Source of the DNA: CAZSXS01 sp964611385
GTDB taxonomy: Bacteria; Bacillota; Clostridia; Lachnospirales; CAYPQA01
Reading direction: 5' to 3'
Assembly (NCBI GenBank): GCA_964611385.1
Contig: CAZSXS010000047.1
Span: 1 to 28,187, forward strand
Length of the DNA stretch: 28,187 bases
The first letter of the stretch is position 1. Each line of letters opens with the position of its first letter. Of this stretch, positions 13,737-21,736 are shown one piece after another. The notes beneath the pieces are model-generated. The model worked only from the letters and a program-made list of their open reading frames with translations, had not been told where the DNA came from and searched no databases. Both the position numbers and the translations under genes were made by a program.

Positions 13737-15971
13737 CTAATCTTTTTTGATAGTCGCCGTAAAATCCCGTTCTGGAACAGGTTTTGCGTAATAATAGCCC
13801 TGCACGATATCACAGCCCAGCTCTTTTAGTAGCTCAATGTGTTCCTTGGTCTCCACACCCTCCGCAACGGTATGAATCCCAAGCTCTCTTGCCATTTTCA
13901 TTATATTTGCGATCACAGTTCTGGCTCTGAATACATTGGCTGCCGCCATGAAAAAGCTTCTGTCAATTTTGATCACATCAACAGGGATGTTTTTCAGTAA
14001 GCCTAGGGAGCTGTAGCCTGAGCCAAAGTCATCCATGGACAGGGTGAACCCTGCGGCGTGTAACCTTTCCAATACCTCAATCAAGATATTCTCATTATGG
14101 AACATTGTGTATTCGGTAAGCTCAATTTCTAAAAGGTGGCGAGGCGTTTGATGCCTATCCGCTATTTTGCATAAGTGTTCTACAAAATCAGTATTGACAA
14201 GGTGATTTCTTGAAAAATTAACAGAAACCACGATAGGCGTAATCTTGTTGTCAATCCATCCACGGATAATACCGCAGACCTTATCAAACATATACAGATC
14301 CAGCTTTGTAATAAAGCCATTTTCTTCAAATAAAGGGATAAACTTATTCGGATAAACAAGGCCTAAGTCACTGCTTTGCCAGCGGACAAGGGCTTCTGCT
14401 CCGACTATGGATTCGTCATACAAATTATACTTTGCTTGCAAATAGACCATAAACTCGTTATTTTGCAGTGCAGATTCCATTCGCGATTCAATTTTCTTGT
14501 CCTGCAAGATACTCTCTGCAACTGTATCTTCATAGTCATAGATTTGTATTTTGTTCTGCTTCGCCAGTCTGTGAGCGAAATTAACTCTTTCAATCCCTAC
14601 GCCTATATCCTCCTCAATGTCCTTAGCCGTAAAAACATAGCGTCCTGTAGGCATAATCAGATTGTACTTAAAGCCTTCCCCCATCTTTTCCTTGATGGTA
14701 TTAATCACATTCGCTCTGTTTTGTTTTAATTGATCTTCTGCGTGATACTCGTGTAGAATGATAAACTCGTCCGTATTAAAGCGAGCAACCATAGCATTTT
14801 CTTTTGGGAGCTGCTTTCTGATCGCATTGGCAATGGCCATCAGTAGTTCATCGCCTGCATCATAGCTGTAAATTTTGTTTATCATTTTAAAATTATCTAC
14901 ATCCAGCTTAATCAGGATATACTGTTTGCTTTGATTTTCATTGATCAGCTTCTGAGCATCCAGTTTAAATTTTGCGAGTGTCGCCAATTTTGTTAATTCA
15001 TCTTCAAATGCGATTCTTGTGATGGTCTGTAACCCAATCCTTTGCACTTTGAGGATCCTTAGAATAAGTAGCAGAAATACACCAATAAACACTAAAGACA
15101 GTACGGCCATAGAAAAGGTAATTTTATTCGCATTTCCTGATACCACTGCATCAGGAACAACGGAAAAAATAAACCAATTATTCATGTCAATACTCATATA
15201 ATCCATAATACGCTTTTGGCCCTTATAGTTATATTTTGAATGCCCTGATTTATTCTCTGCCATATTTTTATGGATCTTTTCCAAATCGTCTCCGGCATAA
15301 AAATTTACCTTCTTATAGACGTCAAAAAGGTTATTGGAATTCGTATCAATAATCGAATAGGAGTTTACCGTTTTTGCAATAATTTCACCTTCCAGGGTTG
15401 TTACATAGGCATAGCCTATCCCTTTAAAGGAGTATAAAAACAACTGGTCAAGCTCTTCTGCCAGAAACGAACCGTATAGTACGCCTATAATTTCCTGTTC
15501 GTACAAGATGGGGGTTGCCAAAACAACGATCGTGGCATCCCTTATTTTCGATTGCAAGGGCTCAGATAAATAGGTTTCTCCTGCCAGTGCCCTTTGAAAA
15601 AATTCCCGATCCGACACATTCACACTAATGCTCTCATTATTTAAGGAATTTCCTTCCTTATCAGCAATACTCACATAGTCAAAGGCGGATTTTTCTTTTA
15701 TTTTCGAAAGCGTTTCAACATCAATATCTTGAATATCCGGAGAATGCGCAATGCTAGTCCCTATCATTTCCAAAGCTGTCATTTCACCCCTAATTTTAGA
15801 GGTAAAGTTATAAGCCTGCTGATTGACGATATCCGCTAAGGTATCGTTCGTGGAGTCAGAAACCAAATGCACAATATATTGATTGTATAAAAGGATACCC
15901 CCTATCACAACAATCGCTAGTATAAAGGTAATAATTCCTGTATTGTACACTCTTTTCTTGCTATCTTGCAT
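13737..15971 (-). CDS. Membrane sensor protein with degenerate GGDEF and EAL domains (c-di-GMP phosphodiesterase)
   Basis: Likely degrades cyclic di-GMP in response to an extracellular signal. A transmembrane helix (about 12-33) is followed by a Cache-type extracytoplasmic sensor (about 35-280), a second helix (about 283-305), a GGDEF domain (about 320-480) and an EAL domain (about 495-740). The GGDEF signature is NTDEF in ARFNTDEFIIL, so cyclase activity is unlikely, though GTP binding may persist. The EAL domain keeps its key residues: GAEALVRW, VNFSRNHL, IELTEYT, MDDFGSGYSSL, IKIDRSFF, AEGVET and QGYYYAKP, so it should be active. A GGAGG site serves either ATG 15971 (10 bases) or GTG 15974 (7 bases); the difference is one residue. 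Confidence 0.93.
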   Translation of the reverse strand: MQDSKKRVYNTGIITFILAIVVIGGILLYNQYIVHLVSDSTNDTLADIVNQQAYNFTSKIRGEMTALEMIGTSIAHSPDIQDIDVETLSKIKEKSAFDYVSIADKEGNSLNNESISVNVSDREFFQRALAGETYLSEPLQSKIRDATIVVLATPILYEQEIIGVLYGSFLAEELDQLFLYSFKGIGYAYVTTLEGEIIAKTVNSYSIIDTNSNNLFDVYKKVNFYAGDDLEKIHKNMAENKSGHSKYNYKGQKRIMDYMSIDMNNWFIFSVVPDAVVSGNANKITFSMAVLSLVFIGVFLLLILRILKVQRIGLQTITRIAFEDELTKLATLAKFKLDAQKLINENQSKQYILIKLDVDNFKMINKIYSYDAGDELLMAIANAIRKQLPKENAMVARFNTDEFIILHEYHAEDQLKQNRANVINTIKEKMGEGFKYNLIMPTGRYVFTAKDIEEDIGVGIERVNFAHRLAKQNKIQIYDYEDTVAESILQDKKIESRMESALQNNEFMVYLQAKYNLYDESIVGAEALVRWQSSDLGLVYPNKFIPLFEENGFITKLDLYMFDKVCGIIRGWIDNKITPIVVSVNFSRNHLVNTDFVEHLCKIADRHQTPRHLLEIELTEYTMFHNENILIEVLERLHAAGFTLSMDDFGSGYSSLGLLKNIPVDVIKIDRSFFMAAANVFRARTVIANIMKMARELGIHTVAEGVETKEHIELLKELGCDIVQGYYYAKPVPERDFTATIKKD

Positions 15972-16020
15972 CACAAGTTAGCCTCCAACCTACTGAAATT
16001 TTAAAAGTGAAGCGTGACAG

Positions 16021-16049
16021 AGTATAGCATAGATAACCCCTTCATTCAA
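16021..16049 (-). promoter_or_regulatory. Promoter of the EAL gene
   Basis: Minus-strand TTGAAT (16044-16049) and TATACT (16021-16026) with a 17-bp spacer, about 50 bases before the start codon. Confidence 0.75.
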
Positions 16050-16093
16050 CCTTTATTGCGCTCAGACTGCATTTTATTGCTTAATTCGTCTCC

Positions 16094-16144
16094 AATAGAA
16101 AAGGACATGGACTATAATCATCCATGTCCTTTTCTATTTTTTAC
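16094..16144. terminator. Terminator after spoIIE (bidirectional shape)
   Basis: A perfect 18-bp stem AATAGAAAAGGACATGGA (16094-16111) with 16121-16138, loop nine bases. It lies directly downstream of the spoIIE stop on the minus strand. The longest T-run follows on the plus strand; on the minus strand the 3' arm itself ends CCTTTTCTATT, so termination of spoIIE is likely but not textbook. Confidence 0.75.
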
Positions 16145-18487
16145 TTAACGTGTCCAAATCTTAGCAGACAATATGGTAATATCATCTTGAATATTATCTC
16201 CGAACATGCTCAGAGCCTCGTTTAGCAGAAAGTCGGATAGTTCTTGTGGGTGGCTGCCGGTAAATTTCATCAGGGACTGCGTAATCCAGCTTTGGTCACG
16301 GCTTGCATCGTTCAAAAGGTCAGCCCCATCCGTTACCATGATGATATAATCGTTGTTATGTAGTTTTTTCATAGATACATCTAGCTCAAGATCATTGACA
16401 ATGCCAATGGGTAAGGATGAAGATCTGATCGGTTCCACGATTTTTCCCCGAAGCAGGAAGGTGGTGGAGGCTCCGATTTTAATAAATTCCGCATCCCCGG
16501 AATAGAGGTCAATCGAACAAATGTCCAGCGTGGAAAAGCATTCGTCATTGCCTCGTAATAAGAGTACGGAATTGATCATCTTGATCGCCAAGTCTTTCTC
16601 AAATCCGGATTCAATGAACTCTTCCAAAAGCTCCACTACCGCAGTGCTTTCATCCTTGGCTCTCTTCCCAGAACCCATGCCGTCAGACAGCACCAAGAGG
16701 CATTGGCCGTCCTTTAACTCCATAATTGAAAAGCTGTCGCCGGATTCCTTGCTGCCGCTCTTGGATGCTCGGGCTATGCCTCCCGTCACCCGGTAGTTTT
16801 GCTCCTCTACCAGTCGCAAATAGCAGCGCCCCTTGTTAAAGATGCAATCCTCAGAGGCTTTCAGCTTACGCTTCAACAATTGCTCCACAATAGGCCCGAT
16901 CTCTCTGCTACAGGCTTTCTTACCATAGCAAGGCTTGTGGTTCAAGGTCAACTCGTACTTTCCCCTCTTGTTTTCCAACAAAATCACATTCTCCACCTCA
17001 AATTTATTCTTTTTTAGCTCGTCGCTCAGCATATCCGACAATTCTTCTTTGAAGTTTAGATTAAAATCAATTTCGCCAGACATCTTCTTCATGATATCCG
17101 AAACGCCCAAAAGCTGTTGTGCCACCAGCTCACGGCTTTCCAGAATCTTATTTTGCCAGCTTAGATTCGATTTGCTTAGTTCATAGAGCTTAATCAGCAG
17201 ATCCGTAAAGCGCAGTGCATTTCGACAGTTGTACATCATGTTTTCGTCCGCAGCACCGTTTTTTTCGCAGGCCTCCAATAAGGCAAAAATCATTTTATAA
17301 GTGGCGTAATAATCAACTTCCCAACAGGTCTTGCATTTTGGACAGCTTTCGCAAATCTTTTCGCAGACCTTGTCTATAATCACAGTAATGTCCTTTTGAT
17401 CCAGGCCTGTCTTTTTTTCAGACAAGCGGCTAAAGGTTCTGGATAATTTCTCAAAAGCTCTGGAGAAATCAACCAGCTTTTGTGAGGTGAGAATTTTGAT
17501 TTTAGCTAAATACTCAGAGGAATTATCTGTGGTCGGATTAATGGCTGTAAAAACATTAAAATCCAAAGGAATCAGCAAAAAGATCAATAAGCCTCCAGCA
17601 ACTGAAATCAATAGCTGCTGATTCAAAATACTAGGCTCTATCATAAAGGAAAAGAAAGCCATTGAGAAAACAAAACCAAGCATCACGCCCAAGCGTCCAA
17701 AGGAGCGGCAAAGTCCAGCGGACAAAGCTGAAACGGCCAAAAGTATAGGAAGACTCATAAGGGCATTTTCGGACAGATAAAGGATCACACCCAGCATTAA
17801 GCCAGCGCAGGCTGCTGAGGCGGGGCCAAAGCGGATGGCAGCATAGAGTAAAACGGGAACCACAAACAGATACTTCATAGAAAGGGTTCCAATGAAAATA
17901 TCAGAAGAACCCGCAATAATGCAGCCGACCAAAAGCGAAAGGCTGATAATTTCCTCGTTGCTGAGAAAGCGACGTTTTTTTTGTCCCAAAAGAATAAAGG
18001 TAGACTTTTTCAAAATAAAAGTAAGTGCTAGGACGAAAAAGGCTTCCATAAAGGCAATCAAGGTAAAATAGACGCTAAAGCCATCCTGAAAGATTAAAAT
18101 GCTGTTCGCCAAAAAAATGGAGATAGCAGCAATTGAAGATTGAACCCAGGTTTTTTGAAGCACCAATCGGTAACCGGCAATGATTTTCAGATGGATGATT
18201 GCATTTGGCAAAACCACGAGCACAATGGCCAGAACATATTTGAATAAAAAATCGCCCTGAAGCTTTGAGAGAAACCCAAGGGCTATGAAGACTGCGGTTA
18301 AATAATAGCGAAGATTTTTGCTGATGGCCGAGAAGGTTGCCAAGTAGGCAATCCCAACCGGACTTAAGAAATCAAGCATGGTAATCCTTCCTATGAAAAA
18401 ACCGGATAAGCATAGACTAATACTAATAATTTCGCTTTTTGCAACGATAAGCGCTTGTGGCTTTTGCTTGCTGACGACCTTTTCCAT
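16145..18487 (-). CDS. spoIIE: Stage II sporulation protein E, PP2C-type phosphatase
   Basis: Membrane phosphatase that dephosphorylates SpoIIAA-P to release sigma-F in the forespore, and also acts at the polar septum. The start at 18487 (780 aa, against about 827 in B. subtilis) has GGAGG five bases upstream; an ATG at 18559 would lie upstream of the predicted promoter. Residues 1-315 form about ten membrane helices. A cytosolic linker with the Cys cluster CEKICESCPKCKTC follows, then the oligomerisation region and the PP2C domain (about 555-780) with SGDSFSIMEL, LVLSDGMGSGK, MVTDGADLL and QDDITILSAK, which supply the metal-binding aspartates. It is divergent from spoIIGA-sigE, so both sporulation units share one intergenic region. 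Confidence 0.97.
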   Translation of the reverse strand: MEKVVSKQKPQALIVAKSEIISISLCLSGFFIGRITMLDFLSPVGIAYLATFSAISKNLRYYLTAVFIALGFLSKLQGDFLFKYVLAIVLVVLPNAIIHLKIIAGYRLVLQKTWVQSSIAAISIFLANSILIFQDGFSVYFTLIAFMEAFFVLALTFILKKSTFILLGQKKRRFLSNEEIISLSLLVGCIIAGSSDIFIGTLSMKYLFVVPVLLYAAIRFGPASAACAGLMLGVILYLSENALMSLPILLAVSALSAGLCRSFGRLGVMLGFVFSMAFFSFMIEPSILNQQLLISVAGGLLIFLLIPLDFNVFTAINPTTDNSSEYLAKIKILTSQKLVDFSRAFEKLSRTFSRLSEKKTGLDQKDITVIIDKVCEKICESCPKCKTCWEVDYYATYKMIFALLEACEKNGAADENMMYNCRNALRFTDLLIKLYELSKSNLSWQNKILESRELVAQQLLGVSDIMKKMSGEIDFNLNFKEELSDMLSDELKKNKFEVENVILLENKRGKYELTLNHKPCYGKKACSREIGPIVEQLLKRKLKASEDCIFNKGRCYLRLVEEQNYRVTGGIARASKSGSKESGDSFSIMELKDGQCLLVLSDGMGSGKRAKDESTAVVELLEEFIESGFEKDLAIKMINSVLLLRGNDECFSTLDICSIDLYSGDAEFIKIGASTTFLLRGKIVEPIRSSSLPIGIVNDLELDVSMKKLHNNDYIIMVTDGADLLNDASRDQSWITQSLMKFTGSHPQELSDFLLNEALSMFGDNIQDDITILSAKIWTR

Positions 18488-18526
18488 ACCTACCTCCACT
18501 GGTTTACAAAAGTGAGAATGTGTTTG

Positions 18527-18559
18527 ATTATAGCCTGTCCCTCCAAATGATTTTGTCAA
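18527..18559 (-). promoter_or_regulatory. spoIIE promoter with 21-bp spacing (Spo0A-activated type)
   Basis: Minus-strand TTGACA (18554-18559) and TATAAT (18527-18532) are both consensus but 21 bp apart, too far for ordinary sigma-A use. The B. subtilis spoIIE and spoIIG promoters are known for the same over-long spacing and for activation by Spo0A bound near -35. A TTTTGTCAAT sequence, one change from a TGTCGAA 0A box core, overlaps the -35. Confidence 0.8.
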
Positions 18560-18670
18560 TTTACTTGCCCGTATGAATAATTTTTATTTCTAAATTGCGA
18601 CGATTTATAAATGCATACCGCACTTTTATTAGCGTTCTTGTCAATGATTTTAGTTTTCCATTTCCGAATT

Positions 18671-18703
18671 ATGACAAATTATTTAAAAGGCTTTTATTAT
18701 AAT
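18671..18703 (+). promoter_or_regulatory. spoIIGA-sigE promoter with 21-bp spacing (Spo0A-activated type)
   Basis: ATGACA (18671-18676) and perfect TATAAT (18698-18703) with a 21-bp spacer, mirroring the divergent spoIIE promoter. Possible 0A-box-like sites are TTGTCAAT (18638-18645) and the reverse of ATGACAAA at the -35. The predicted start near 18710 places the mobile repeat 18719-18808 inside the 5' UTR. Confidence 0.72.
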
Positions 18704-18718
18704 AGGACTAAGCTTATA

Positions 18719-18808
18719 TACCCAGTCTCTAAAACATTTTCAAAGCTGCCTTTATTCAGCCTTTTAAATTTTTTGTGGCGGCTTTGCAAAGCCAAAAGCT
18801 ACTGAGTA
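18719..18808 (-). mobile_element. TIR repeat (MITE-like), copy 3, in the spoIIGA 5' UTR
   Basis: The reverse complement begins TACTCAGTAGC, holds GGCTTTGCAAAGCCGCCAC and ends AGAGACTGGGTA, matching copies 1 and 2 at both ends; the middle is diverged and about 9 bp shorter. It fills most of the space between the sporulation promoter (-10 ends 18703) and the spoIIGA start (18819). Its gene-facing end contains TTGCAA (18784-18789), 17 bp, TATAGA (18807-18812), pointing at spoIIGA. Confidence 0.72.
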
Positions 18809-18818
18809 TAGAAAGGTA

Positions 18819-19724
18819 GTGATACCTGTAGTTATATATGCCGATATTGTGTTCCTACTCAATGCTTTTATGGATATTTTCATCCTAGCCATCGTCTCAA
18901 AGCTTGCCTCCCGAACCAAAAAATGGAGAATAGTTTTAGGTGGTTTGCTTATGGCTTTACTCTACTCTGTAGCTGTATTTTGGTGGAATCCTCAAGGCCT
19001 GGATTTTTTGCTCTCTCTGACCGTAGCACTAGCTGGTGTGCTTACAGCCTTCAAAATCAAGTCTCCTATGGAATTACTTAGGCTGTTGGTTTTGACTTAT
19101 GTGACCGCATTTTGTATCGGAGGTCTGAGCTTTTTCATCTTTTATTCTGTACTGCAAACAGGCAGTGGATTCTTATCTGGAATCTACGGTGGTCTTCCCT
19201 TGAATCAACAAAGTCTACCCATAAGCCTGCTACTTTTTTCAAGCTACGCCTTTTATATTTTGTTCAGGCTCTGCTATACTTGGTATCAAGAAAAAATCAG
19301 AATGAAAAAAATCTATACAGTGACGATCCAACACAAGGGAAAAATAACAGAACTTCCTATGCTTTTGGACTCCGGGAACTCCTTATGCGAGCCTGTCAGC
19401 GGCCAACCAGTGCTATTAGTAGAGAGGGAAGTCTTAGATAAGCAACAAGAACAACAAATGCAACGGCACAAGGAAGACAGTGAGCAGCTTTCAAAAGAGT
19501 CCAGCTCAGCGGTTCTGACGCAGCTACCACTAGGGATGAGGATCATTCCGTTTAAAAGCGTTGGAAATAAAAAAGGGACATTGATGGGATTCAAACCAGA
19601 CAGGGTACTGATCGAAGGAAGGGAAAGCCCCGCCGTGTTTATCGGCCTATATGAGGGGAGGCTTACAAACTCAGGGGCATATCAGGGCTTGATTAATCCC
19701 GCTGCTCTTCCAATGGATGTATAA
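18819..19724 (+). CDS. spoIIGA: Sporulation sigma-E processing peptidase SpoIIGA
   Basis: Membrane aspartic protease that removes the pro-sequence of sigma-E in the mother cell after a forespore signal. The 301-aa protein has five membrane helices in residues 1-155 and a cytosolic protease half with the active-site motif LLDSGNS (Asp184-Ser-Gly), followed by a late IPFKSVG...GTLMGFKPD segment typical of the family. The only usable start is GTG at 18819; GAAAGG lies just two bases before it, an unusually short spacing, so translation may be weak or the true signal differs. A Gln/Glu-rich insert (about 207-230) is notable. sigE follows 101 bp downstream. The 5' UTR carries a mobile repeat. Confidence 0.95.
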   Translation: MIPVVIYADIVFLLNAFMDIFILAIVSKLASRTKKWRIVLGGLLMALLYSVAVFWWNPQGLDFLLSLTVALAGVLTAFKIKSPMELLRLLVLTYVTAFCIGGLSFFIFYSVLQTGSGFLSGIYGGLPLNQQSLPISLLLFSSYAFYILFRLCYTWYQEKIRMKKIYTVTIQHKGKITELPMLLDSGNSLCEPVSGQPVLLVEREVLDKQQEQQMQRHKEDSEQLSKESSSAVLTQLPLGMRIIPFKSVGNKKGTLMGFKPDRVLIEGRESPAVFIGLYEGRLTNSGAYQGLINPAALPMDV

Positions 19725-19825
19725 GGGTGAAATGGTTTTTACGCTTGCCCGAGCCGATGCGGGATTTCATTAGCATTCTGTGCATCGTGAAGCATGGGCA
19801 AAAAATTGTAATAATGGAGGTCGAC

Positions 19826-20578
19826 ATGATCATTGAGGGTTTACTTTTACGGGGAAGTATAATTTTGAAGGGACTCGCAGCAAAGATTGCCCATATAGAG
19901 AGGCAGGAAACAAAGGATACAGAAGAGATCTATTACATAGGTGGGACGGAAGTACTGCCACTGCCCTTAAACTCGGAGGAGGAAACCTCCCTATTACAAA
20001 AGTTAGGAACAGATGAAGATGAGTATGTGCGAAGTGCATTGATCGAGCGGAATTTAAGACTGGTGGTGTATATCGCCCGAAAATTTGAAAACACAGGCGT
20101 GAACATTGAAGACTTGATTTCCATCGGTACCATAGGCTTAATCAAAGCCATCAACACCTTCAAGACAGACAAAAAAATCAAGCTGGCCACCTATGCCTCC
20201 AGGTGCATAGAAAACGAAATACTAATGTATCTAAGGCGCAACACCCGAACAAAGACAGAGGTATCCATCGACGAACCTCTAAATGTAGACTGGGAAGGAA
20301 ACGAATTACTCCTATCGGACATTTTGGGAACCGATGTGGATGTGATCTACAGGGATGTAGAAGATGAGGTGGACAGGGATTTACTCAACCAAGCCTTGTC
20401 CCGCCTATCAAAACGGGAAAAAAGGATCGTCGAGCTGCGTTTTGGTATCAACTGCGACGGTGAGGAAAAGACACAAAAGGAAGTCGCCGACATCTTGGGC
20501 ATCTCTCAGTCTTATATCTCCAGGTTGGAAAAGAAAATCATCGGACGCTTAAAGAAGGAAATCACCAGAATGTTTTAG
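19826..20578 (+). CDS. sigE: Pro-sigma-E, mother-cell sporulation sigma factor
   Basis: RNA polymerase sigma factor for early mother-cell genes, made as an inactive precursor. The start at 19826 (250 aa) has GGAGG five bases upstream; the open frame extends to a GTG at 19727 but without a site. Residues 1-34 form the pro-sequence, an amphipathic segment (IEGLLLRGSIILKGLAAKI) ending just before the conserved EIYYIGG, so SpoIIGA cleavage is expected near Glu33-Glu34. Region 2 (RNLRLVVYIARKFENTG, EDLISIGTIGLIKA, KLATYASRCIENEILMYLRR) and region 4 (EKTQKEVADILGISQSYISR) are near-identical to known SigE. Usually sigG follows; here a terminator and a convergent gene follow instead. Confidence 0.97.
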   Translation: MIIEGLLLRGSIILKGLAAKIAHIERQETKDTEEIYYIGGTEVLPLPLNSEEETSLLQKLGTDEDEYVRSALIERNLRLVVYIARKFENTGVNIEDLISIGTIGLIKAINTFKTDKKIKLATYASRCIENEILMYLRRNTRTKTEVSIDEPLNVDWEGNELLLSDILGTDVDVIYRDVEDEVDRDLLNQALSRLSKREKRIVELRFGINCDGEEKTQKEVADILGISQSYISRLEKKIIGRLKKEITRMF

Positions 20579-20631
20579 ACTAAAACCATGGGAGGCAGTA
20601 TCAATTCCATGGAAGTTTTGAGAGACTCAAA

Positions 20632-20669
20632 AAAAGACCATTGCGACAAACCGCAATGGTCTTTTCATT
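20632..20669 (+). terminator. Terminator after sigE
   Basis: A perfect 14-bp stem AAAAGACCATTGCG (20632-20645) with 20652-20665, loop ACAAAC, then TTTT within and CATTT after. The A-tract before it could make it work for the convergent bactofilin gene too. Confidence 0.85.
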
Positions 20670-20720
20670 TGCATCTATGTAAGCGAAATGGTTTTCTCTT
20701 TTGAATTAAAGTCATAAATA

Positions 20721-21722
20721 TTAAGTGTTTCCAAACAACTCTTTCTCGGACATATCGGAAAGATTGGAATTAATATATCCTTTCAGCCTAGCGCCGTATT
20801 CAACTCGCAGATTTACAACATTAATGGAACCAAGGGCAACACAGTTCTCCAAAAATTCGCATTTTCCAGCCATCTCAATATCACCTTTGATTTTTCCGTC
20901 AATGATGGCTGTATCGGCTTTAATATCGCCAATAATAAAGGTATCCTTGTCAGCAGCAAACTTACTTGCAGAGTCAACATTTCCAAGAATCTTGGCACCA
21001 TACAGGGTAATTGCATCTGCCGTTACATCACCTGAAACCTCTCCAACAACCTGAACTGCTTTTGTGGTACTAACATTCCCATTAACCTTTCCGTTTATGT
21101 CAATTTCTTCAAAAGATTTGACCTCACCGTTGATGATCGTATTTTTTGAAATAATTGTCTTTTCCACGATTTCCTCTTCTTTAAAGGTCATGGGGGTTTT
21201 CACCTGCGTATAAGGTTCTTTACTCTCCTTAAAGCTGGCAAATTTAGGCTCCTTTAAGGGAGTCGGTAATGGTTCTTCAACATAACTTAGTCTTAAGGCT
21301 TCCAGTTCGGCTGCGTTTAATTTGATGCTCTCCATCTTTCTTTCAGCAGATCTCAATTCAGCAGATTTTGAATCAAGAGCGCTGACCCTATCCTCAAAAG
21401 AACTTACAGGCCTATATTCCGCTGCTATTGTTGGAGCTGGAGTCGATACTGGAGTGGGTGCCGGAGTTGATACTGGAATCGGTGCTGGAGTTGGGATTGG
21501 AGTCGATACTGGTATGGGCATTGGAGTTGACACTGGAACAGGTTCTGGAGTGGATGCCGGAATTGGTATTGGAGTGAATACAGGATCGGGTGCTGGAGTC
21601 GGAGTTGGAATGGGTGCCGGCGTTGGACTTGGAGTTTCGCTAATGTCTTTATTTTTTCCTTTAGCGTCCTCTCCAAGTGTTAGCTCTTTAAACGCCTGCA
21701 TAAAGTTATTCAAAAGCCCCAT
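20721..21722 (-). CDS. Bactofilin-family polymer-forming protein with Pro/Thr-rich N-terminal region
   Basis: Bactofilins self-assemble without nucleotides into filaments that localise cell-wall enzymes. This 333-aa protein has a short helical N-terminus (MGLLNNFMQAFKEL), a long Pro/Thr/Ala/Val/Ser low-complexity stretch (about 28-98), a charged linker and a C-terminal bactofilin beta-helix (about 185-320). The helix shows the stacked hydrophobic/Gly pattern, as in IINGEVKSFEEIDINGKVNG and GEVSGDVTADAITLYG. The ATG has AAGGAG seven bases upstream. It starts 14 bp after the stop of a polysaccharide deacetylase on the same strand, an operon that suggests joint work on the wall. The long Pro-rich linker is unusual for bactofilins, which normally have short flexible tails. 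Confidence 0.9.
   Translation of the reverse strand: MGLLNNFMQAFKELTLGEDAKGKNKDISETPSPTPAPIPTPTPAPDPVFTPIPIPASTPEPVPVSTPMPIPVSTPIPTPAPIPVSTPAPTPVSTPAPTIAAEYRPVSSFEDRVSALDSKSAELRSAERKMESIKLNAAELEALRLSYVEEPLPTPLKEPKFASFKESKEPYTQVKTPMTFKEEEIVEKTIISKNTIINGEVKSFEEIDINGKVNGNVSTTKAVQVVGEVSGDVTADAITLYGAKILGNVDSASKFAADKDTFIIGDIKADTAIIDGKIKGDIEMAGKCEFLENCVALGSINVVNLRVEYGARLKGYINSNLSDMSEKELFGNT
21428..21640 (-). repeat. In-frame minisatellite encoding the Pro-rich region
   Basis: About 210 bp of degenerate tandem units built on GGAGTNGATACTGGA / GGTGCCGGAGTT-like 6-12 bp blocks (plus-strand reading), encoding repeats such as PVSTPAPT and PTPAPIP. All units keep the frame. Such DNA is prone to length change by slippage. 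Confidence 0.8.
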
Positions 21723-21736
21723 AAAAATTCTCCTTT

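Noticed and set aside
18611..18805. 64-aa plus-strand ORF before spoIIGA
   Set aside because: It spans the 21-bp-spaced promoter and the mobile repeat and has no ribosome site.
19727..19825. 33-residue N-terminal extension of sigma-E from a GTG
   Set aside because: No usable ribosome site, whereas 19826 has GGAGG at five bases and yields a pro-sequence close to the family norm.
20721..21722. CRISPR-like array in the repeat-rich part of the bactofilin gene
   Set aside because: Units are short, contiguous and coding in frame (Pro/Thr repeats); there are no spacers.
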